Positions 7,294-17,095 of a stretch of DNA of 25,253 nt are shown here, piece by piece (the first letter of the stretch is position 1; every line of letters starts with the position of its first letter). The stretch comes from an uncultured Succinivibrio sp. (GTDB lineage Bacteria; Pseudomonadota; Gammaproteobacteria; Enterobacterales; Succinivibrionaceae). A program made the translations under genes and the position numbers. The notes beneath the pieces are model-generated. The model searched no databases. It was not told the origin of the DNA and saw only the letters and a program-made list of their open reading frames with translations. Location of the stretch: assembly GCA_900767695.1 (NCBI GenBank), contig CAAGAC010000016.1, positions 1 to 25,253 of the forward strand, in the 5' to 3' direction.

Positions 7294-10200
7294 ATGCGCC
7301 TCGACTCCTGGGGCAGGCTGCACGTCACCAAGACCCTCTCCTGGACCATCCACCCCTCAAAGGGCAGCGGCAAGCCCTACTCGCTAAAGCCCTACGACGA
7401 TGCCGACGAGACCATAGCAGACGACGAGGCGCCCTTGTACCGCATGTTCTCGGGCGCTACCGATCAGGCGGCGCTTTCAGACGGCAGCGAGGGCGTCGAG
7501 GCGCTCTACTGGATCTGGGTCATCGCCTCGAAGATGGTGGAGAAGGGCGCGGTGGTGCCGCAGATCTACGAGCCTGCCGACGAGACCTTCATCACCCGCT
7601 GGATCCCCGCCTCGATGTCGAGGCAGATAGGCGAGATCACCGAGAAGGCCGGTTTGGCGCTGCTCTCGCTGCCCCCCCGAGGTGCTCGCGGTGGACGGCA
7701 GGCCCGATGATCTTTCAGGAAAGGTCCTGGGCCAGGCGGTGCTCGGCGCCTTCATCGACAGCTACATCGCCGACGCGGCCGCCCAGGGCGTGCTGCGCGA
7801 CAAGTACTACGACGAGCAGCCGCCCGAGGTCAAGGCGCTTTTGGAGCGCCGCGTGGTCGACACCTCCGAGATCATGGCAGGCGACAGCGTGCGCATGGGC
7901 CTTGAGGCCTGGCTCTCGCCCCTGTACCTCGAGGATCTCAGGCTCAGGCCCGTCATCGCGCTTGCAGACCGCACCCAGAAGTCGAGGGTGACGCTTGGCG
8001 ATCTCGTTGACAAGGCCCGCGGAGTCAGGGAGGCCGGCCCGGACGATGACGACGAGGGCGGCTACATCGACACCGCCGGCTTCGAGGACGATGCCTCGGA
8101 AATCTCCGAGAGCATGGAGGGGGACGCCGAGGTCGAGACCCAGGTGGCCTCGGACGCCCCGGCCAGGCGCAAGGTCAAGGATCTCTTCTCAAACCGCGAC
8201 GGCGTCCTCATCAGCATGGGCTTCTACCGCGAGGACAAGTCCGCGGGCAACGAGGACGACATCTTCATCCCGCTTCAGGAGATCCTCACCGAGGACCGCT
8301 ACCGCAAGGTGCGCTTCGAGTGCATGCGCACGGTCGCGCGCCTCTCCGCAGTCTGCCCGCCGCTCACCTCGCTTTTGCAGAACCACGGCGGCGAGGGGAT
8401 CATCGCGCTAGACGACCTCGGAAAGATCATCACCTCCTCGATCCCGGCGATGAAGCTCCTGGGCGTGAGGCTCATCATCCCGCGCACCTTAAACCGCATC
8501 CTCCACCCCAGGAGCGCCATGAAGATAGGCGTTGCAGGCAAGCAGTGGGACGGGCAGAGCATGGTCTCGCTAGCCTCCCTCATGAACTTCGACTGGGAGA
8601 TCGCGATCGGCAACCAGGCCATCAGCCACGAGGAGTTCGGGCAACTCCTGCAGTACGAGGGCGGCGTGGTGCGCTTCGGCTCCTCGTTCGTCTACGTCGA
8701 TCCCAGGACCTCCGAGAAGATAGCGCAGAAGCTCTCATCGGGCACGCCGCCCTCGAAGCAGCGCCTCGTCGCCGCCGCGCTCACCGGGCGCTTTGGCGAC
8801 AACAACGTCTACATCACAAGGGAGCTCAAGGACGCCTTGAAAAAGCTCCTCTCGGAGAAGTCGCTCGAGGTCCCCGGGACCCTCAACGCCACGCTGCGCC
8901 CCTACCAGATGCGCGGCTACAGCTGGCTTTGCCGCAACCTGCGCACGATGATGGGCTCCATAATCGCCGACGACATGGGGCTTGGAAAGACGCTCCAGGT
9001 CATCGCCGCCATGGAGAGGCTGCGCTGCGACGGGGAGCTTGACAAGAAGCAGGCGCTCGTGGTGGTGTCGACCTCGGTCCTCGTCAACTGGCAGAAGGAG
9101 CTGCGCCGCTTCGCGCCTAAGCTCTCCTTCAGCGTCTACTACGCGGACAACAAGAGCTTTGACAGGAAGGCGAACGTCATCCTCACCACCTACGGCACGC
9201 TGCGCGCAAGCCTCAAGCGCTTCAAGGAGCTCAAGCTCCGCCTCGTCGCCATCGACGAGGCGCAGGCCATCAAGAACAGCAAGTCGCAGCTCTTTAGGGC
9301 GGTGAGATCGCTTGAGGCCGACTCGATGATCGCAATGTCCGGCACCCCGGTGGAGAACCGCCTTGCAGAATACTGGTCGGTGATGGACTTCGTGAACCCG
9401 GGGCTTTTAGGCACCATGCGCGACTTCACCCGCGAGTTTGCAGAGCCCATCGAGAACGGGCACGACATCGAGGCCGCCAAAAGGCTTCGCCGCGTCACCG
9501 CGCCCTTCATCATGCGCCGCCTGAAGTCGGACAAGAGCGTGATCTCCGATCTTCCCGACAAGATCACCTCCGACAAGTACTGCACCCTCACCCCGGTGCA
9601 GGCCGCGCTCTACCAGTCCGAGGTCGGGGTCGGCATGGAGGACATGAAGAGCATCGGCCGCGATCCGGGCAAGCGCTCGGCCGCGATCATCACGATGATC
9701 GACCGCCTCAAGAAGATCTGCAACGCTCCCGAGCACTTCTCAAAGGACGAGCCGCACAAGGGCCAGGACTACTCGGGCAAGGCCATGCAGCTCTTCGAGA
9801 TCCTCAACGAGCTGCACGCCTCGCGCCGCAAGGCCCTGATCTTCACGCAGTTCAAGGAGATGGGGCTTCTGCTGCAAAAGTGGATCTCAGAGCGCACCGG
9901 CCTCAAGCCCCAGTTCATCCACGGCGGGGTCAGGGCCTCCGACCGCGCGGCCATGGTCGAGTCGTTCCAGAACGACTGCCGCCAGAGGATCCTGATCCTC
10001 ACGCTCAAGGCCGCCGGCACCGGACTGAACCTCACCGCCGCCTCCGCCGTGTTCCACTCCGATCTGTGGTGGAACCCGGCGGTCGAGGCCCAGGCCACCG
10101 ACCGCGCCTACCGCATCGGCCAGAAGCGCAGCGTCCAGGTCTACCGCCTGATCACCGCGCACTCCTTCGAGGAGAGGATCAACGAGATGATCGAGTCCAA

Positions 10201-10360
10201 GAAGGAGCTGGCCGAGATGACGGTCAACGTCGGCGAGAAGTGGATAGGCGATCTCTCAAACCGCCAGCTCGAGGAGATATTCTCGCTATCGGGTGACGGC
10301 GATTCCGATCCGGACCCGGAGAAGCCCGCAAAATCCCGGGTGCTGGCCATGGCGCGGTGA
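7294..10360 (+). pseudogene. SNF2-family DNA-dependent ATPase/helicase, frameshifted at a C7 run
   Basis: A SWI2/SNF2-type ATPase of about 1021 residues if one base is skipped in the seven-C run at 7672-7678. The N-terminal 128 codons start with MRLDSWGRLHVTKTLSW. The downstream frame carries the complete motor: motif I DDMGLGKT (about 8968-8993), motif II DEAQ (about 9253-9264), motif III MSGTPVENRLAEYW, motif V LTLKAAGTGLNLT and motif VI QATDRAYRIGQ (about 10090-10125). Such proteins are commonly encoded next to SWIM-finger proteins, as here. Downstream translation could also restart at GTG 7682, giving an 892-residue protein that keeps all helicase motifs. No clear Shine-Dalgarno precedes ATG 7294. 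Whether it is dead, phase-variable or rescued by slippage cannot be decided from the sequence alone. Confidence 0.75.
7672..7678 (+). repeat. Run of seven C at the SNF2 frameshift point
   Basis: Seven consecutive C bases follow CTG. With six C the frame reads L-P-P-E-V-L-A-V-D-G and continues into the 892-residue helicase frame. With seven it reads L-P-P-R-G-A-R and stops at 7710. The run is therefore the exact break point and a candidate for slipped-strand variation or polymerase slippage. Confidence 0.8.
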
Positions 10361-10429
10361 CGAAAGCGCGGACGCGCGGCTGCAGGGCAGAGGCGCGCCC
10401 CCGCCCCCGCAGCCTTGAGATAAGCCTCT

Positions 10430-10454
10430 CCTAACCCTGCAAGGGAGGATTAGG
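10430..10454 (+). promoter_or_regulatory. Leader hairpin 1 upstream of the cation exporter gene
   Basis: CCTAA (10430-10434) can pair with TTAGG (10450-10454), and CCCT (10435-10438) with AGGG (10442-10445), leaving a GCA loop and an AGGA bulge. It lies in the 130-nt gap between the SNF2 gene and the cation efflux gene. No known riboswitch consensus was recognised; the remaining part of the gap is GC-rich with no ORF of note. Confidence 0.3.
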
Positions 10455-10456
10455 AT

Positions 10457-10479
10457 CGCCTGAAAGCATTATTCAGGCG
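10457..10479 (+). promoter_or_regulatory. Leader hairpin 2 abutting the ribosome binding site
   Basis: A perfect 8-bp stem, CGCCTGAA (10457-10464) with TTCAGGCG (10472-10479), and a 7-nt loop AGCATTA. Its last base is the first G of the GGAGG Shine-Dalgarno (10479-10483) for the gene at 10491. The placement suggests possible control of translation, but this is inference. No U-run follows, so it is not a Rho-independent terminator. Confidence 0.4.
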
Positions 10480-10490
10480 GAGGCTTTGCC

Positions 10491-11660
10491 ATGGATCTCA
10501 AGGAGCGCAGCGCGCGCATCATCAGGGTTAGCGCAGTGGGGATCGCCGCCAACGTGATCCTCTGCGTGGCAAAAGGCATCGCGGGCTTTCTCGCAGGCTC
10601 GGTCGCGGTGGTCATGGACGCCGTGAACAACTTAAGCGACTGCCTCTCCTCGGTCATCACCATCGCGGGGGCCAGGCTCTCGCAGAAGCCCGCCGACCGC
10701 GAGCACCCCTTCGGCCACGGCAGGGCCGAGTACTTTGCCGACATGGTGATAGCCCTCATCGTGCTCTCGGCAGGCGTGATGTCCGCAACCGAGTCCGTTG
10801 ACCGCATCCTCCACCCCCTGGCGCCTGAGTACACCGCGCTCACGCTGGGCGTCATCATCGCCTCGACCGCGGTGAAGCTCGCGCTGGGCCTCTACGTCGG
10901 GCGCCAGGGCAGGGCGCTTGACAGCGGATCGCTAAAGGCAAGCGGCGCCGACGCGCTTTTCGACGCCATCGTCACCCTCGCCACGCTGCTCTCGGCCCTT
11001 GCCATGCTCGTATTCGGTGTCAACCTCGACGGCTGGCTGGGCGCCGCCATCTCGCTTGTGATAGTCAGGGCGGGCCTCGGCATGCTCAAGCCGCCGGTTG
11101 ACGATCTCCTGGGCAGGAGCATCCCGCACGATCTCGCCAGGGGCATCGCCCACGAGGTCTACAAGTTCGAGGGCGTGCGCGGCGTCTACGACATCATCCT
11201 CAACACCTACGGCCGCGGCACCGTGATAGGCTCGCTGCACATCGGCGTCGACGACACCATGACCGCAAGGCAGATCCACGGCCTGACGCGCAGGATCATG
11301 GACCGCCTGATGGAGAAGTTCGGGATCGTGGCGACCATCGGCGTCTACGCCTGCAGCACTGATCACGAGGAGATGGGGCTTGAGCGCAGGGTGATGCAGT
11401 TTGCCCGCTCCTTCCCGGGAGCCGTGCACGCCCACGCCTTCTACCACTACCCCGACCGCAATCTGGTGACCCTCGACGTGGTGACCGACGACAGCGTGCA
11501 CGACGACGAGAAGTTCCGCGAGGACTTCATAAAGGGGATCTCAAGTCAGATCCCCGGCTACTCGTACCACGTCTACATCGACCACTTCTACACCGACGCC
11601 AGGCCCGACGCCAAAGGCCATATGGCCCATGGCGACGGACAGTCAGAGGAGGACTTCTGA
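10491..11660 (+). CDS. Cation diffusion facilitator, manganese-type metal site
   Basis: Inner-membrane proton-coupled exporter of divalent metals. The 389-residue protein has the CDF layout: six hydrophobic segments in residues 10-195, then a cytoplasmic region, here longer than usual (about 195 residues, seemingly two ferredoxin-like stretches). The transport site reads NNLSD in TM2 (Asn46, Asp50) and DALFD in TM5 (Asp154, Asp158). Zinc and iron CDFs usually have His in TM5 (HxxxD), whereas the Asn-Asp/Asp-Asp set is the pattern known from manganese exporters such as MntE. The HPFGHGRAEYF block after TM2 is intact. GGAGG lies 7 nt before the ATG. Its stop overlaps the next gene (TGATG), so the two form an operon. 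Metal specificity is inferred from these residues. Confidence 0.88.
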   Translation: MDLKERSARIIRVSAVGIAANVILCVAKGIAGFLAGSVAVVMDAVNNLSDCLSSVITIAGARLSQKPADREHPFGHGRAEYFADMVIALIVLSAGVMSATESVDRILHPLAPEYTALTLGVIIASTAVKLALGLYVGRQGRALDSGSLKASGADALFDAIVTLATLLSALAMLVFGVNLDGWLGAAISLVIVRAGLGMLKPPVDDLLGRSIPHDLARGIAHEVYKFEGVRGVYDIILNTYGRGTVIGSLHIGVDDTMTARQIHGLTRRIMDRLMEKFGIVATIGVYACSTDHEEMGLERRVMQFARSFPGAVHAHAFYHYPDRNLVTLDVVTDDSVHDDEKFREDFIKGISSQIPGYSYHVYIDHFYTDARPDAKGHMAHGDGQSEEDF

Positions 11661-12145
11661 TGCTCAAGGCAGAATGCGTGAACGCGACCATGAGGAGGCA
11701 GGACCGCGTCATGGAGGAGGAACGGGCCGAGGAGATCCTCAGGACCGCCGAGTGGGGCACGCTGGCCCTCGTCGAGGAGGACGGGGCGCCCTACGCCGTG
11801 CCGGTGAACTTCGCGTGGGACGGCGCTGACGCCATCTACATCCACGGCGCCAAGGAGGGGCACAAGCTTGAGTGCCTGAGGCGCGATCCCCGCGCCTGCT
11901 TCAATGTCGCTGCCAACTGCGTGCTCAAGCCAGGCAAGTTCACCGAGTCCTTTGACAGCGTCACCATTCGCGGCCATGCGCAGGAGGCAGATGACGAGGA
12001 GCGGCTTGAGGCGCTCAGGGGCTTCATCCGCAAGTACTCGCCAGATTTCATGGAGCGCGGCATGACGTACACGGAAAAGGCCGCCCGCAAGACTTCCATC
12101 ATCAGGCTCTCGATCGAGAGCTGGAGCGCCAAGCACCATCCATGA
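11660..12145 (+). CDS. NimA-like flavin-binding protein (pyridoxamine 5'-phosphate oxidase fold)
   Basis: A 161-residue split-barrel flavoprotein of the NimA/PNPOx-like group. MRRQDRVM at residues 11-18 and the block YAVPVNFAW...IYIHGAKEGHK match the family's FMN-binding core. Some members reduce nitroimidazoles; most have no assigned substrate, so nitroimidazole resistance should not be assumed. The start at 11660 shares a base with the upstream stop (TGATG) and has GAGGAGG 8-14 nt upstream inside the exporter gene. An alternative in-frame start is ATG 11690, where many family members begin. It is followed by a hairpin shared with convergent valS. Confidence 0.85.
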   Translation: MLKAECVNATMRRQDRVMEEERAEEILRTAEWGTLALVEEDGAPYAVPVNFAWDGADAIYIHGAKEGHKLECLRRDPRACFNVAANCVLKPGKFTESFDSVTIRGHAQEADDEERLEALRGFIRKYSPDFMERGMTYTEKAARKTSIIRLSIESWSAKHHP

Positions 12146-12219
12146 TTGCCGCCCGAAGGCTTCTGCCCATGGCGCAAGCCAGGCAAGGCGGCGCGGCCTG
12201 CAGCAGCGCATGAACGAGC

Positions 12220-12246
12220 AAGGCCCCGGGTTTCGCCCGGGGCCTT
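12220..12246. terminator. Hairpin terminator between convergent genes
   Basis: An 11-bp perfect stem, AAGGCCCCGGG (12220-12230) with CCCGGGGCCTT (12236-12246), around loop TTTCG. It lies between the end of the NimA-like gene and the end of valS on the other strand, so it could serve both. Neither side has a proper U-run, making it an atypical or weak intrinsic terminator. The rest of the 12146-12269 gap shows nothing else. Confidence 0.65.
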
Positions 12247-12269
12247 GGAGTCTCTATTGCGCCTTGGCG

Positions 12270-15134
<2,865 letters not shown>

Positions 15135-15177
15135 GCTTAAAAATCCCGTAAATCTGGAAATCTGTGACTGGTACGGC

Positions 15178-15183
15178 ATTTTA
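15178..15183 (-). promoter_or_regulatory. Putative extended -10 promoter of valS
   Basis: On the minus strand TGCTAAAAT gives an extended -10 (TGn plus TAAAAT) about 44 nt before the valS start. No good -35 is visible. It sits between the hairpin after the diguanylate cyclase gene and the valS ribosome site, where a promoter is expected. Confidence 0.4.
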
Positions 15184-15195
15184 GCACGCGCGCAA

Positions 15196-15227
15196 GCCGC
15201 GCCGCCCCGCACTGCGGGGCGCGCGGC
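15196..15227 (-). terminator. GC-rich hairpin after the diguanylate cyclase gene
   Basis: GCCGCGC and CCCCGC on one side pair with GCGGGG and GCGCGGC on the other around an ACT loop, with a small 2-versus-1 nt internal bulge. It lies 16 nt past the diguanylate cyclase stop and upstream of the valS promoter candidate. There is no U-run, so termination is probable only from position and stem strength. Confidence 0.45.
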
Positions 15228-15242
15228 CTGGCCTTGGGGGAT

Positions 15243-15998
15243 TTAAAGCCTGGTCGGCCTGACCTCGGTTCCGGCGGCGAGCTGCGCGCTGACGGCCGCC
15301 TGCTTGCGGGCCTTCTTCTGGGCGTACATGCTCGCGTCGGCGGCGCGGTAGAGCTCCTTGGCGCTGATGGCGTCAAGCGGGGAGGAGGCGAAGCCCACGG
15401 AGAGCTTGCAGGAGATCCTGCGGCCGTCTACCTCGATGGGCTCGCTCATCACGCGGTTGAGGCGGCTTAGGAAGCCGTCGGTGAAGCGGTAGCCCGCGAC
15501 GTTCACAAGCAGGATCGCGAACTCGTCGCCGCCGAGCCTTGCGATGAGATCGCCCGCGCGGACGACGTGGCGAAGCCTGGTGGCGACGCCGCGGATGATG
15601 CCGTCGCCCACCGGGTGGCCGTAGGTGTCGTTGATGGACTTGAACTCGTCGATGTCGATCATGAAGAGCGCGCAGCGGTTGGCGGGGTTGGAGACCAGCT
15701 CGTCCATCTTCGTCATGAAGGCGGTGCTGTTGAGGGTGCCGGTCAGGCGGTCCTGGGAGAACGAGTGGCTGATGAAGAGCGCGTAGTGGAGCTGCCACCT
15801 GAGCATGATGAGGAAGGCCACGAGCACCGCCGCTGCCAGAAAGTCCATGGCGCAGGGGAAGGACCCGGTGCCGCGCTGCCTTGCAAGGACGTAGAGCGAT
15901 GCGAGCACTGCCGCAGCTGCGGCGAGCGCCGCGGCGGTCACCGCGCCGCGGTGGGCGCAGACGAACTTGCCAATCTTCTCCCCTGGATCGGATTTCAT
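15243..15998 (-). CDS. Membrane-anchored diguanylate cyclase (GGDEF)
   Basis: Makes cyclic di-GMP from two GTP. From the ATG at 15998 the protein has 251 residues: two hydrophobic segments (about 18-40 and 52-67) and one GGDEF domain (about 80-240). The active site is intact (RLGGDEF, GGDEF at 156-160). RAGD at 147-150, exactly five residues earlier, is an inhibitory I-site (RxxD), so product feedback is expected. No separate sensory domain is seen. The start was chosen for the GGAGAG site 7 nt upstream; ATG 16010 is possible, while the longest frame (16094) would begin at or before the likely transcription start. Ends in TAA. Confidence 0.92.
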   Translation of the reverse strand: MKSDPGEKIGKFVCAHRGAVTAAALAAAAAVLASLYVLARQRGTGSFPCAMDFLAAAVLVAFLIMLRWQLHYALFISHSFSQDRLTGTLNSTAFMTKMDELVSNPANRCALFMIDIDEFKSINDTYGHPVGDGIIRGVATRLRHVVRAGDLIARLGGDEFAILLVNVAGYRFTDGFLSRLNRVMSEPIEVDGRRISCKLSVGFASSPLDAISAKELYRAADASMYAQKKARKQAAVSAQLAAGTEVRPTRL

Positions 15999-16096
15999 TG
16001 CTCTCTCCATGATCCTGCCGCTTCGCGCGGCCGGCTTCCTCTTAATCTTTTGCAAGCGGCGCCGGGATGAAGCTGTATGCTCCGGCGCACGCATGG

Positions 16097-16102
16097 ATTA
16101 TA
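16097..16102 (-). promoter_or_regulatory. Putative extended -10 promoter of the diguanylate cyclase gene
   Basis: On the minus strand TGGTATAAT is a perfect -10 with an upstream TGn extension. It lies about 100 nt before the chosen start codon, leaving a leader of roughly 90 nt. No convincing -35 is present. Confidence 0.5.
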
Positions 16103-16384
16103 CCAGCCAGCGCAGGCAAGCCGGGCAATGCGGCCTCCGGCCCGGGCGCAACTGTGACGAAACAATCTTAAATGGAGCGTGTTCATCCCGATCTTGTGAT
16201 CAGCGGCGCGCGGAAGCTTTGGCAAAATCCTGATCAGTGTCACGCCGCGCCGCCAAAAGCGTCCTATGGCCTGCCGCGCCAGGACCCAGGGCTGCTGCGC
16301 GCGCCATTTCCGCCAGGACGGAGCCGTTGATCCGTTTTGCTAGAATGAAGGGGATCACGCAGGCATGAGAGGCATGGGCATACG
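16103..16384. other. Intergenic region between divergent transcription units
   Basis: No gene is supported in these 282 nt. TGATCAG occurs twice (16197-16203 and 16231-16237). GCGGCGCG (16203-16210) can pair with CGCGCCGC (16246-16253), so a stem with a 35-nt loop is possible. The base composition is less GC-rich around 16150-16200 than in the flanks. It presumably holds the divergent promoters; no known RNA family was recognised. Confidence 0.4.
16338..16346 (+). promoter_or_regulatory. Putative extended -10 promoter of the mltG operon
   Basis: TGCTAGAAT provides a TGn extension and a -10-like TAGAAT 38 nt before the first gene of the operon. No matching -35 is visible 17 nt upstream. Confidence 0.4.
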
Positions 16385-17095
16385 ATGGAATTCTGTTTGA
16401 AGGCACTCGGGCAGGACGACGCGCTCGAAGGCGCCGCCAAGGCGGGGTTCGACAAGGCCGAGATCGGGCTTTTGAACGCCCAGCGCTCGCTCTCCCGCGG
16501 AGGCTCCCTAGGCTCCATCCTCTCGTCCTTCAGGGACGCGGGACTCTCTCCTGCTGTCCAGATCCCGCTATCGCTTCCCTATGGCTTCGGCGGCGGGATG
16601 GGGAGCGCCGAAGGCCCCGATCCCGAGGATCTGCTCGCGCTTGCGGGGATCATCTGCACGAATGGCGGCGCCTCGCTCGTCATCGTCGATCCCTTCGTGA
16701 TCGGACCCGACTTCCCGCTCATGCCCGAGGGCATGATCCGCGACGACGTGCGCCTCTCGCTTCTGCGTTTAATCGCTGGGCACCCCTACCTGCGCCCCTG
16801 CCTGAGGCCATCGGGGGCCGAGGGCAGCTCGGTGAAAACTCTCTCCGAGGCCGCCGCCGTGCTCGAGAGCCTCAACCGCCACGAGGCTGGGCTCTGCTGC
16901 GACCTCTCGCTCCTTGGCGATGGCGCGGCTGACGATCTCAGGACCCTGCCGCAGGGCATGGTCAGGGCGCTCAGGCTCTGCTCTGATCCTTCCTTGAACC
17001 GCGCGGCGCTGAAGGCCCTGGAGGGGAGCAGGATGCTGGTCTGCGCGAGCCTCGGCGAGGCCGCCGCGCTGCGCGCGGCAGGGGGGATTTCTTGA
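16385..17095 (+). CDS. TIM-barrel sugar-isomerase-like protein, function unknown
   Basis: A 236-residue protein weakly resembling the xylose isomerase-like/AP endonuclease 2 TIM-barrel group: AGFDKAEIGL near residues 20-29 looks like the first barrel turn, and VKTLSEAAAVLESLN followed by AGLCCDLSLL (about 150-178) looks like a later strand. The His and Glu metal ligands usual after that strand (an aspartate followed by xxH) are not evident, so it may be non-catalytic or divergent. It sits directly before mltG, where gammaproteobacteria usually carry pabC, but it shows no aminotransferase-like lysine motif. Its TGA overlaps the mltG TTG start, so it is coupled to mltG. The start is uncertain because no strong ribosome site precedes ATG 16385. 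Coding is supported by codon-position bias and operon structure. Confidence 0.55.
   Translation: MEFCLKALGQDDALEGAAKAGFDKAEIGLLNAQRSLSRGGSLGSILSSFRDAGLSPAVQIPLSLPYGFGGGMGSAEGPDPEDLLALAGIICTNGGASLVIVDPFVIGPDFPLMPEGMIRDDVRLSLLRLIAGHPYLRPCLRPSGAEGSSVKTLSEAAAVLESLNRHEAGLCCDLSLLGDGAADDLRTLPQGMVRALRLCSDPSLNRAALKALEGSRMLVCASLGEAAALRAAGGIS

Noticed and set aside
5326..10360. Genome-wide reassignment of TAG to an amino acid
   Set aside because: TAG is the natural terminator of lptF, the MarR gene and the response regulator in this same window.
10361..10490. Manganese (yybP-ykoY) riboswitch before the exporter
   Set aside because: The conserved GGGGAGUAG-type loop sequence is not present, so only unclassified hairpins are reported.
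15135..15212. Longer valS start adding 26 residues
   Set aside because: The extension lacks family similarity and would include the likely -10 region.
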